A DNA stretch of 64,000 nt from positions 682,001-746,000 of the forward strand of contig CP025095.1 in the NCBI GenBank assembly GCA_002831545.1. The letters are read 5' to 3'. Each line of letters starts with the position of its first letter. Within the stretch, counting starts at the first letter, position 1. The stretch comes from Streptococcus suis (GTDB taxonomy: Bacteria; Bacillota; Bacilli; Lactobacillales; Streptococcaceae). Shown here one piece after another: positions 44,100 through 51,891 of this stretch. A model generated the notes under the pieces. That model searched no databases. It had not been told where the DNA came from and saw only the letters and a list, made by a program, of their open reading frames with translations. The position numbers and the translations under genes were made by a program.

Positions 44100-44937
44100 A
44101 TTTTTGGAAGAGGTTCGTAAGAGTTCATATTATCGTAAAGATTTCGAACAAATTTTTGAAGAGTTCAAATCCTATCAAGATTTAATTTTGAATGCTTTGA
44201 GAGAATTTCATAAGGTTTGTGTCACGAACTCAATTCCATATCAATTAGCATATGGTTCCTTATTAGGTGCTGTGAGAGATAATGGTCAAATTCCATGGGA
44301 TTATGATGTGGATGTTTTTGTTCCATATTCGAAAAAAGAGGAGCTTATTGAGGCACTAAAGAATGATTTGAACGACGAGTTTTATTTTTACTGTCCAGAA
44401 GTCGATGAGAACTGTCGTCATTATATGATGCGGATTGCACCAAAAGGTTACTCTACGGAGTTATTTCATTTAGATGTATTTTATTTGATTGGTATGCCAG
44501 AAGAGCCAGAAGAAAGGAAGAGATTTTCTAAAGAAGTACAACAACTGGCCTTTATCAGATACTATAAATTGATTTCTCTTATAAAATCAACTAATTCATT
44601 TAAAGGTGCAGTAAAAATCGGTTTATTTAAGCTGAGATACTTATTTCGAAATGTTGAAAGAGATTATAAGAAATTTGAAGAATTATGTAGTATGTATGGA
44701 CTGGAGGAGTCAAGTTACGCCACAACAGCAGACATTTTTGCCACATGGTATGAGATTCCAACAAAAAATGTACTATCGATAGAAAAAATGCAAACTTTAG
44801 AAGGTGAATTTTGTGTGCCAACATCTTACGAGCAGTTACTTTCGTTACTCTATGGTGATTATTTAAAGGTACCTGCATTAGAAAATAGAATCAAAGAATT
44901 ACTGAAACATCATAATTTACAGTCTAAGAATATTTAA
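44086..44937 (+). CDS. LicD family phosphocholine transferase-like protein
   Basis: A 283-residue LicD-type protein: QLAYGSLLGAVRDNGQIPWDYDVDVFVPY contains the metal-binding DYDVDV pair. LicD proteins transfer phosphocholine or related phospho-groups from a CDP-activated donor to a sugar of a surface polymer. It is directly followed by a LicC-LicA fusion, so phosphocholine is the most likely group. It overlaps wzx by 14 bases with GGAGG just before the ATG. Confidence 0.88.
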   Translation: MERNEFLEEVRKSSYYRKDFEQIFEEFKSYQDLILNALREFHKVCVTNSIPYQLAYGSLLGAVRDNGQIPWDYDVDVFVPYSKKEELIEALKNDLNDEFYFYCPEVDENCRHYMMRIAPKGYSTELFHLDVFYLIGMPEEPEERKRFSKEVQQLAFIRYYKLISLIKSTNSFKGAVKIGLFKLRYLFRNVERDYKKFEELCSMYGLEESSYATTADIFATWYEIPTKNVLSIEKMQTLEGEFCVPTSYEQLLSLLYGDYLKVPALENRIKELLKHHNLQSKNI

Positions 44938-44950
44938 TGAGGTTGCATGG

Positions 44951-46495
44951 ATGATACTAAAAAATGCTATTATTCTCGCGGCGGGCTTAGGTAGACGAAC
45001 TATCCCATTAAATTTTGAGACTCACAAGGCTTTTCTAGAAGTGAATGGTGAGATATTGATTGAACGATTAATCGTACAACTCAAAGAAGCTGGGGTTTCT
45101 GAAATTATTATTGTTATTGGATACAAAAAAGAACAATTCCGATATTTAATAGATAAGTACGAAGTTGAATTAATTGAAAATGATGATTTTGCTAACTCCA
45201 ATACACTATACTCCCTAAGTTTAGCGGAATCCTATTTGTCGAATTCCTATATAATTCCATGTGACATCTGGTGCGCAACAAATCCTTTTACTAGCAAGAA
45301 AGATGACTCCTCTTGGTATATGATTGCTGATATTTCAAAAAACGTAACAAAGTTAGATGATTTGAGCGAAAGATTAGGTGTTGCTTTTATAGAGCAATCA
45401 GATTCAATTTGGATAAAACAGAGGCTTCGAGAGTTGGCAAATAATCCTAGTCAACAAATGCTAGCTTGGGAAGAGCTTTTGGTTACAGATGGGGAACTAG
45501 CAATACCTACATTCAAAAATTGCGAGCATTTTATACAAGATATTAATACATTTGAAGATTTGATATACTTAGATGATATGTCTAATCATTTAAGAGTAGA
45601 AGCAATAGATATTATTTGTACAACTTTTGATATTGATCCTAAAGAAATAAAGAATGTACTTGCCTTGAAAAAAGGCATGACCAATCGTTCTTTTATGTTT
45701 GAATGCAAGGAAAAAAGTTACATTATGAGAATTCCTGGGGAGGGAACCGATAAATTAATTAATCGAGAACAGGAAGCTGAAGTTTACAGAGTAATTGCTG
45801 GGGAAAGTATTAGTGATGAATTGATTTATATTAGCCCTGAAAAAGGATATAAAATTACTTCTTTTATTGATGGTGCAAGAAACTGTGATTCAAATAATAA
45901 AAGCGATGTTTCATTATGTATGAAAAAATTAAGAAGTTTTCATGAAAAGGAATTAACTACTTCTCATGAGTTTGATTTATTTGGAGAGATAGAATTTTAT
46001 GAAAGCTTAAGAGGAAACAGGGAGTCTATATACGAAGACTATCAATCTGTTAAAAATAGAGTACTTACTCTTAAGAGTTATATTCAGTTGAATATAGAAA
46101 AAAAGGTTCTTTGTCACATTGATGCAAATCCCGATAATTTCTTAATCTTTGAGAAAAATAATCAAACAGAGGTTCGTTTAATTGATTGGGAGTATGCAGG
46201 GATGCAGGATCCTGATTTAGACATTGCGATGTTTGCTATTTATTCTCAATACAATAGGGAGCAAATAGATTTTTTGATAGACGCATACTTTGAAGAAGGA
46301 TGCGAAGAAAGAATAAGAATGAAAATTTATGCATATGTTGCTACTGCTGGTTTGTTATGGAGCAATTGGTGTGAATATAAACAGCAAGTAGGGGTTGAGT
46401 TTGGCGATTATGCTCAGTCCCAGTATGAATATGCAAAAGAGTTTTCCGTTATAGTCAGTGAGTATCTATCAACTTTTGAAGATGGTGTTCATTAG
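44951..46495 (+). CDS. Bifunctional phosphocholine cytidylyltransferase/choline kinase (LicC-LicA fusion)
   Basis: A 514-residue two-domain protein. Residues 1-225 are a nucleotidyltransferase (AIILAAGLGRRTIPL, IIIVIGYKKEQF, ENDDFANSNTLYSL), as in LicC. Residues about 235-514 are a choline/ethanolamine kinase of the APH fold with GMTNRSFMFE, Brenner motif CHIDANPDNFLI (Cys388-His389) and the metal-binding IDWEYAGMQDPDLDIA. Together they would make CDP-choline from choline through phosphocholine. It lies right after licD and would provide its donor. A separate licC-like gene exists at 50443, so one of the two may use a different substrate. Confidence 0.87.
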   Translation: MILKNAIILAAGLGRRTIPLNFETHKAFLEVNGEILIERLIVQLKEAGVSEIIIVIGYKKEQFRYLIDKYEVELIENDDFANSNTLYSLSLAESYLSNSYIIPCDIWCATNPFTSKKDDSSWYMIADISKNVTKLDDLSERLGVAFIEQSDSIWIKQRLRELANNPSQQMLAWEELLVTDGELAIPTFKNCEHFIQDINTFEDLIYLDDMSNHLRVEAIDIICTTFDIDPKEIKNVLALKKGMTNRSFMFECKEKSYIMRIPGEGTDKLINREQEAEVYRVIAGESISDELIYISPEKGYKITSFIDGARNCDSNNKSDVSLCMKKLRSFHEKELTTSHEFDLFGEIEFYESLRGNRESIYEDYQSVKNRVLTLKSYIQLNIEKKVLCHIDANPDNFLIFEKNNQTEVRLIDWEYAGMQDPDLDIAMFAIYSQYNREQIDFLIDAYFEEGCEERIRMKIYAYVATAGLLWSNWCEYKQQVGVEFGDYAQSQYEYAKEFSVIVSEYLSTFEDGVH

Positions 46496-46585
46496 GAAGT
46501 GTAATGTTTTATTTTCTTGTTTGAATGATGAATGCAAATATAATCGGAGATGTTTGCTTTATAAAATAGATAGGGAGGAAGTATA

Positions 46586-47641
46586 TTGAAATTAAATAGG
46601 AACAGAATTATTTTCATCACAGGTTCAGCTGGTTTCATCGGTAGCAACCTAGTATTAGAACTATTACGGAGTGACGAAGTATATCATATTATCGGTCTTG
46701 ATAATATGAATGATTACTACCAAGTATCGCTCAAGCATTATCGTCTTGAACAGATTGAGCAACAGTTGACTCATAGTAAAAGCAAGTGGACGTTCATAGA
46801 GGGAGACTTGGCAGACAAGGATTTGGTCACTTCAATTTTTGAAGATTACCATCCGAATATTGTTGTTAATTTAGCTGCTCAGGCTGGAGTTCGCTATTCC
46901 ATTACCAATCCAGATGTTTATATAGAAAGCAATATTATTGGTTTTCAAAATATCTTAGAAGCCTGCCGTCACTATCCTGTTGAGCATTTAGTATACGCGT
47001 CATCGTCTTCTGTCTATGGAGGAAATGAAAAAGTACCATTCTCTACGGACGATAAAGTTGATAATCCAGTTTCACTATATGCTGCAACTAAAAAGTCAAA
47101 TGAGTTATTTGCTCATGCTTATAGTAAACTATATGATATACCAACAACTGGTTTACGTTTCTTTACAGTTTATGGTCCTGCAGGACGACCAGATATGGCA
47201 TACTTTGGTTTTACTAATAAATTGATAAAAGGTGAAACGATTGAAATTTTCAACTACGGAAATTGCAAGCGTGATTTTACCTATGTTGATGATATTGTGG
47301 AAGGTGTCAAGCGTGTAATGTTTGGCGCACCGCAGAAGAGAAGTGGAAGTGATGGTCTCCCTATTCCGCCGTATGCAATCTACAATATTGGCAATAGCAA
47401 TCCTGAAAACTTATTGGATTTTGTTCACATATTGAGTGAGGAACTAGTTTTGGCAGGAGTATTGCCAGCAGATTTTGATATTGAAGCACATAAGAAACTT
47501 GTACCTATGCAAGCTGGAGATGTACCTGTAACCTATGCTGATACCTCTGATTTGGAGAGAGATTTTGGTTTTAGCCCCTCTACCACTCTCAGAGAAGGCT
47601 TGCGCCAATTTGCTCAATGGTATAAAGAGTATTACAAATAG
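46586..47641 (+). CDS. UDP-glucuronate 4-epimerase (CapI-like)
   Basis: A 351-residue extended SDR protein: ITGSAGFIGSNLV at the N-terminus, LDNMNDYYQVSLKHYRL (typical of UDP-GlcA epimerases), the catalytic SSSSVYGGN and YAATKK pair. It would convert UDP-glucuronate to UDP-galacturonate. The start is TTG at 46586 after GGGAGG. The UDP-glucose dehydrogenase that makes its substrate is the next gene, so the pair supplies uronic acids to the capsule. Confidence 0.87.
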   Translation: MKLNRNRIIFITGSAGFIGSNLVLELLRSDEVYHIIGLDNMNDYYQVSLKHYRLEQIEQQLTHSKSKWTFIEGDLADKDLVTSIFEDYHPNIVVNLAAQAGVRYSITNPDVYIESNIIGFQNILEACRHYPVEHLVYASSSSVYGGNEKVPFSTDDKVDNPVSLYAATKKSNELFAHAYSKLYDIPTTGLRFFTVYGPAGRPDMAYFGFTNKLIKGETIEIFNYGNCKRDFTYVDDIVEGVKRVMFGAPQKRSGSDGLPIPPYAIYNIGNSNPENLLDFVHILSEELVLAGVLPADFDIEAHKKLVPMQAGDVPVTYADTSDLERDFGFSPSTTLREGLRQFAQWYKEYYK

Positions 47642-47786
47642 TTTTATTTTGCTATTGGGGCGATAGCCTTTTGGACAAATGCCATAATTTGTGTCAGGAT
47701 TAGTAAGAAAGGACTAGTAAATAACATTCACTAACTTCGTGAGATTTGCATCTGGTTTTTCCTCTTACATTAAAAGGAGTTAATCA

Positions 47787-47858
47787 TGATAAAAGACATT
47801 CATTCGATTTTATTGTTCAAACCAAATCTTAATTTGGATATAGTGCCAGAACTGTAGG
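47787..47858 (+). CDS. Possible 23-codon small ORF of unknown function
   Basis: ATG 47787 follows AAAAGGAG by a short spacer and the frame (MIKDIHSILLFKPNLNLDIV...) ends at a TAG after 23 codons. I recognise no family. It may be the remains of a larger gene, because the 329-base stretch 47642-47970 otherwise holds only the promoter of the next gene. Confidence 0.25.
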
Positions 47859-47910
47859 AAGATGGATAATTTTCATAGTTGATTTTACTTTCTTTTTAAT
47901 AATCATTATT

Positions 47911-47939
47911 TTGATTTTTTTAGTAACAAATGGTATACT
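47911..47939 (+). promoter_or_regulatory. Promoter of the HTH-UDP-glucose dehydrogenase gene
   Basis: TTGATT (47911-47916), a 17-bp spacer and TATACT (47934-47939) preceded by TG form an almost ideal sigma-A promoter with an extended -10. It gives this gene its own transcription start inside the capsule locus. The ribosome site GAGGTGA follows at 47959-47966. Confidence 0.75.
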
Positions 47940-47952
47940 TTGTATACCATTT
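47928..47952. promoter_or_regulatory. Perfect palindrome over the -10 box, candidate operator
   Basis: AAATGGTATAC (47928-47938) and GTATACCATTT (47942-47952) are perfect 11-bp inverted copies around TTT. It covers the -10 box and the expected start point, so a bound protein would block transcription. The gene behind it encodes a helix-turn-helix domain, which makes self-repression likely. Confidence 0.7.
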
Positions 47953-47970
47953 TTATATTGAGGTGAAATT

Positions 47971-49461
47971 ATGAGTAACAAAGAATTTTCTCAAGAATTT
48001 CTTAAAACTATTATTTTTTCTAAAAGAAAAGAGTTAGGGTATTCTCAGCAGGAACTTTCTGATTTGACAGGAATAAATAGGGCTATGATTAGCAAGTTGG
48101 AGCAAGGGGAGTATCTTCCGTCAATTCCGCAATTACTTTCTCTGAGCAATGTGCTTGATTTTGAAATAAACAGTTTATTTGTTTCTGATTTTCCGAAGTC
48201 AATCGGCACTCTTCCGGCAAAAAAAATCGCTGTCGCAGGAACAGGCTATGTTGGTCTATCTATCGCTGTTTTACTAGCCCAGCATCATCAACTCACAGCT
48301 GTGGATATTATCCAAGAAAAAGTTGATTTAATCAATGCAAAGAAGTCTCCTATTCAAGATGATTATATTGAAAAATATCTAGCTGAGAAAGACTTGAATT
48401 TAGTAGCAACACTTGATGCAGAAACAGCCTACAGAGAGGCAGAAATTGTTGTGATTGCTGCTCCAACTAATTATGATAGTGCTAAGAATTACTTCGATAC
48501 AAGTCATGTGGAAGCCGTTATACAGGCAGTATTATCGGTCAACCCTCAAGCTTTAATGGTTATCAAATCAACGATTCCTGTTGGCTTTACCCAATCTATG
48601 CGTGAGAAGTTTGGTACAGAAAATATTATTTTCAGTCCTGAATTTCTTAGAGAGTCAAAAGCACTTTATGATAATCTTTACCCTTCACGAATTATTGTGT
48701 CTTGTGAAGAAGGGACTCCAACTTCGGTAGTAGAAGGTTCAAGATTATTTGCCTCACTTCTACAAGAAGGAGCCTTGAAGAAAGATGTGGAAGTGTTGCA
48801 TATGGGTTCTACAGAGGCAGAGGCAGTCAAGCTTTTTGCCAATACCTATTTAGCCTTGCGCGTTTCCTACTTCAATGAATTGGATACCTATGCAGAGTTG
48901 AAAGGGCTGGATACCGAATCCATTATCAAGGGTGTTGGCTTAGATCCACGTATTGGTGACCACTACAATAACCCTTCTTTTGGCTATGGTGGATACTGTC
49001 TACCAAAAGATACCAAGCAGTTGTTGGCGAATTACAATGATGTTCCGCAGAATATGATGACGGCCATTGTTGAAGCAAATAAAACAAGGAAAGATTTCAT
49101 TGCCGATCAGGTGCTGAAAATGGCTGGCTATTATGATTACTCTGAACATGATAGCTATTCTCGCCAGCAAGAAAAAGAAATAATTGTTGGTGTTTACCGT
49201 TTAACGATGAAGAGTAACTCAGATAACTTTAGACAGAGTTCTATTCAAGGCGTCATGAAACGATTGAAAGCCAAAGGTGTAAAGGTCATTATTTTTGAAC
49301 CAACTTTAGAGGCTGGTTCAACCTTCTTTGGTTCTAAAATTGTCAATGATTTGAAAAAATTTAAAGCACAGTGTCAAGCTATTGTAGCCAATCGTTATGA
49401 TAGTTCTTTGGACGATGTGCGGGATAAGGTCTATACACGAGATATTTTTAGGAGAGACTGA
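47971..49461 (+). CDS. ugd: UDP-glucose 6-dehydrogenase with N-terminal XRE-type HTH domain
   Basis: A 496-residue fusion. Residues about 8-65 form a Cro/C1-type helix-turn-helix ([47 protein letters not shown]). From residue 84 a complete nucleotide-sugar dehydrogenase follows: GTGYVGL (90-96), [37 protein letters not shown] and the catalytic Cys343 in [14 protein letters not shown] normal Ugd would begin at the KKIAVAGTG stretch, so about 80 residues are extra and in unbroken frame. It oxidises UDP-glucose to UDP-glucuronate with NAD. It has its own promoter with a palindrome, so it may sense sugar nucleotide or NADH state and control its own gene. Confidence 0.9.
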   Translation: MSNKEFSQEFLKTIIFSKRKELGYSQQELSDLTGINRAMISKLEQGEYLPSIPQLLSLSNVLDFEINSLFVSDFPKSIGTLPAKKIAVAGTGYVGLSIAVLLAQHHQLTAVDIIQEKVDLINAKKSPIQDDYIEKYLAEKDLNLVATLDAETAYREAEIVVIAAPTNYDSAKNYFDTSHVEAVIQAVLSVNPQALMVIKSTIPVGFTQSMREKFGTENIIFSPEFLRESKALYDNLYPSRIIVSCEEGTPTSVVEGSRLFASLLQEGALKKDVEVLHMGSTEAEAVKLFANTYLALRVSYFNELDTYAELKGLDTESIIKGVGLDPRIGDHYNNPSFGYGGYCLPKDTKQLLANYNDVPQNMMTAIVEANKTRKDFIADQVLKMAGYYDYSEHDSYSRQQEKEIIVGVYRLTMKSNSDNFRQSSIQGVMKRLKAKGVKVIIFEPTLEAGSTFFGSKIVNDLKKFKAQCQAIVANRYDSSLDDVRDKVYTRDIFRRD

Positions 49462-49510
49462 AGAATGTATCGACTTTTTATATATATGCTTATTCCTAAA
49501 AGGAGCAATT

Positions 49511-50431
49511 ATGAAGCTTAGTTTAAGAGGAAATTTACAGGGCTTATTATCAGGCATGTTTTGGGGGTTAGACACATCCTTGAATAGCTTAATATTATTA
49601 ATGGCTCCTTTCATTGTTGAGGATAGTAAACTATTATCTTCTACTTTACTATTGGCATTTTTTCATGATTTCTTTTCTGCGATTTTTTTAACAATTGACT
49701 TATCTATCAGAGGTTGTTTTAAAAATACGATACAAATTATGAAAACTAGAAGTGCTTATTTTGTAATGATAGCAGCAGTATTCGCTGGTCCTTTAGGGAT
49801 GAGAGCCTATCTTTTTGCGGTTGAAAAGTTGGGTGCTGGTTTAACAGCAACAATATCTGCTATATATCCTGCGATAGCTGCTTTATTAGGAATGATTTTT
49901 TTAAAAGATTATTTGACAAGAAAGGGATGGTTTGGACTAGCTTTAACCATCTTGGCAGTTATTTTTCTTGGATATAGTGGCTTTTCTCAAATAGAAGAAT
50001 TATTCGTTGGCTCTTTAGCAGCATTGCTATGTGTAATTGGCTGGGCTTCAGAGAGTGTAATTACCGCTTATGGTATGAAAGAAGATATCTTACCTAAACA
50101 AGCTTTATTTATCAGGCAATGGACTTCAAGCTTAGTCTATCTGTTGTTTATGATAGTAGAGGGGGATGTTGTTTACAGTGTAGCAACTGTTTTAAACTCA
50201 CAATCAATTCTTGTTATCGTTTGTCTTGCATTAATAGGGACTCTTTCCTATTTATTCTATTATTCTGCTATTGATAATATAGGACCTGTAAGAGCGACAG
50301 GTTTAAATGTTACTTATTCGATTTGGACAGTCATTTTTTCATTGTTGTTTTTTGGAGGACAATTAGATATTAAATTAGTTATCAGTAGTGTAGCTATCAT
50401 TATTGGTACGCTATTTGTTTTAAAAAACTAA
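49511..50431 (+). CDS. DMT/EamA permease, LicB-like
   Basis: A 306-residue membrane protein with ten hydrophobic segments in two EamA halves (GLLSGMFWGLDTSLNSLIL at the start, FAGPLGMRAYLF, YPAIAALLGMIFLKDYL, GWASESVITAYGMK, VRATGLNVTYSIWTVIFS). It resembles LicB, the choline uptake protein of the streptococcal lic operon. The ATG at 49511 is chosen over an upstream GTG-like open frame because AAAAGGAG lies 7 bases before it and the earlier residues are not conserved-looking. With licC directly after it, it probably imports choline or a related amine. Confidence 0.82.
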   Translation: MKLSLRGNLQGLLSGMFWGLDTSLNSLILLMAPFIVEDSKLLSSTLLLAFFHDFFSAIFLTIDLSIRGCFKNTIQIMKTRSAYFVMIAAVFAGPLGMRAYLFAVEKLGAGLTATISAIYPAIAALLGMIFLKDYLTRKGWFGLALTILAVIFLGYSGFSQIEELFVGSLAALLCVIGWASESVITAYGMKEDILPKQALFIRQWTSSLVYLLFMIVEGDVVYSVATVLNSQSILVIVCLALIGTLSYLFYYSAIDNIGPVRATGLNVTYSIWTVIFSLLFFGGQLDIKLVISSVAIIIGTLFVLKN

Positions 50432-50442
50432 AAGGAGAATTT

Positions 50443-51132
50443 ATGAGAGCGATTATTTTAGCAGCTGGAATGGGAACTAGATTGAGACCACTGACTTTAA
50501 CAACTCCTAAATCTTTGATTAAAGTTGGAGGTCAAACATTAATAGAAAGACAAATTTTGTTTTTAAATGAAATTGGTATTTCGGAAATTATTATTGTGAC
50601 AGGTTATTTGTCAGAAAAGTTTGACTTCTTAGAGAATAAATATGGTGTAAAATTAATTCATAATGATAAATATGATACCTATAATAACTTTTATAGCATG
50701 TATCTTGTACGGGATTTTTTGAGTGATGCTTATGTAATTGATGCAGACAATTATCTGCACATGAACTTCTTAGATTCTGATATAACCATTTCTACATATT
50801 TTTCGGCATATAAAGATAATTTTGAGGATGAGTGGCTTTTAAAATGCGATGATAATGGTCTGGTGAAAGAAATTGTGATAGATAATGGTGAGGGCTCTAT
50901 TCTATCTGGGGTATCATATTGGGATGCAAAATCTGGTCAGGTTCTAAAAAAACTTATTGAAGAGATGTTAGAATCAAATGATTTTTGTAATTTATATTGG
51001 GATAATCTTGTAAAAGATAACTTGGATAAGTTGATAGTATATAAGAGAGACATTCCTTCGAACGTTATATTTGAGATTGATAATCTTAATGATTTCGACC
51101 AGCTACAAGAATTTTTAAGTTCCCATACCTAG
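50443..51132 (+). CDS. Nucleotidyltransferase, LicC-like phosphocholine cytidylyltransferase
   Basis: A 229-residue single-domain nucleotidyltransferase: AIILAAGMGTRLRPLTLTTPKSLIKVGG, EIIIVTGYLSEKF, HNDKYDTYNNFYSMY and DADNYL metal-binding Asp pair. It is close in plan to LicC of pneumococcus. It follows the permease by 11 bases with AAAAGGAG. It is a second cytidylyltransferase besides the fusion at 44951; the two N-terminal domains are related but clearly diverged. The capsule operon proper ends here in debris. Confidence 0.85.
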   Translation: MRAIILAAGMGTRLRPLTLTTPKSLIKVGGQTLIERQILFLNEIGISEIIIVTGYLSEKFDFLENKYGVKLIHNDKYDTYNNFYSMYLVRDFLSDAYVIDADNYLHMNFLDSDITISTYFSAYKDNFEDEWLLKCDDNGLVKEIVIDNGEGSILSGVSYWDAKSGQVLKKLIEEMLESNDFCNLYWDNLVKDNLDKLIVYKRDIPSNVIFEIDNLNDFDQLQEFLSSHT

Positions 51133-51304
51133 TCATAGAGTAGCTGGATTTTCGGAACTATTCGAATTAATGAACGTATTGCTGATGTGGTACACGATAA
51201 TCGTATGAAGAAAACACTGATTTCAGAAAACCGTATTTTCATATTTTATATAGTCTTTTAGCAAAAATTTATGCTATAATTAGTCTGAATTTGAGGAATT
51301 ATTC

Positions 51305-51403
51305 ATGACTAAACGTAAAAACCATGAAAATAAATTGAAAAAAGCATGTAACAAGAAGGGCTCTTTGTCAACTGTAGTGGGTAGACGAAAAGCTAACACC
51401 TAG
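51305..51403 (+). pseudogene. Start of an unknown gene cut by an ISL3 end
   Basis: A promoter-like TGCTATAAT (51272-51280), a GAGGAATT ribosome site and ATG 51305 open a frame (MTKRKNHENKLKKACNKK...). After 18 codons it runs into the ISL3 end at 51359 and stops at 51403. The original gene is not recognisable. The stretch 51133-51300 before it holds an open but unrecognised fragment (RINERIADVVHDNRMKKT). Confidence 0.4.
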
Positions 51404-51434
51404 AGAGGACGAAATTCGTTCTCTCTTTTTGTAT
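51359..51434 (-). mobile_element. Solo 76-bp ISL3 end
   Basis: These 76 bases are identical to 12808-12883, the left end of the ISL3 element, including its terminal GGCTCTTTGTCAACTG and the terminator-like hairpin. The rest of the element is absent. The match stops exactly where a group II intron-like sequence begins. Confidence 0.92.
51398..51432. terminator. ISL3-borne intrinsic terminator
   Basis: AGAGAGGACG pairs with CGTTCTCTCT around AAATT and is followed by TTTTTG. The same hairpin is at 12849-12882 in the complete element, where it would stop reading out of or into the transposase end. Confidence 0.7.
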
Positions 51435-51503
51435 GTACGACGGGCATGTCGTACATCTGAGGTGAAAGTCCTCCGTGGACAGTAACCGCCCAATAACAAG
51501 GTA
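51435..51503 (+). mobile_element. Candidate 5' fragment of a group IIC intron
   Basis: Starting right after the ISL3 terminator stem and T-run, the sequence has GTACGAC / GTCGTAC as a 7-bp hairpin with GGGCAT loop, then GAGGTGAAAGTCCTC, GTAACCGCC and ATAACAAGG. This order fits the conserved 5' part of domain I in class C group II introns, which insert just downstream of intrinsic terminators. The first bases are GTACG rather than the usual GTGYG. No reverse transcriptase is present, so only a scar remains. Confidence 0.5.
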
Positions 51504-51685
51504 TCTATCCACTCACTCACTCCTTCCTCCAGTATACTGTTATAAAAAACAAACTGGAGGATTTTTTATGTCTCAGCCCATCGTCCCATTGACTATTCCC
51601 AAATCTCGCCGCTTTGAAAAGAAAAGGTAAATGCCTCATAACAAGGTACCTATCCAATCATCTCATTCTCCACTATACTTTTTAT
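51482..51685 (+). repeat. Two diverged direct repeats of about 60 bp
   Basis: The stretch from 51482 (GTAACCGCCCAATAACAAGG, then TATCTATCC, and later CAGTATACT) recurs from about 51628 (GTAAATGCCTCATAACAAGG, TACCTATCC, CACTATACT). Between them is a 20-codon ORF (51568-51630, MSQPIVPLTIPKSRRFEKK) with a GGAGG ribosome site. The arrangement looks like remains of a duplicated mobile segment; I do not recognise the family. Confidence 0.5.
51568..51630 (+). pseudogene. 20-codon ORF, probable remnant of a mobile gene
   Basis: ATG 51568 has a CTGGAGGA ribosome site and opens MSQPIVPLTIPKSRRFEKK before TAA. It lies between diverged repeats in a region of mobile debris, so it is probably the cut start of a transposase-type gene. 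No family is recognised. The rest of 51690-51880 holds only the -10 box at 51815-51823 (TGCTATAAT) for the next gene. Confidence 0.3.
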
Positions 51686-51891
51686 TTATTGTGATATTAA
51701 TATTAAGAATAACTAGTTAAATTGAAGTGATGCAAAGCATTTTAATGGAATAGTATAGGGGTGTTGTTTATCGTTTACTCATGCTCTGTAAAAGTGGAAA
51801 AGATTTGGCTACCATGCTATAATATAGCTAGAATATTTTCCGAATAAATAGGTAGAGAGAATTTCTCAATCACTTTATTTGGAGGAAAAAA

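Noticed and set aside
49397..49510. Upstream extension of the LicB-like permease
   Set aside because: It overlaps the end of ugd and lacks a ribosome site, while ATG 49511 has AAAAGGAG before it.
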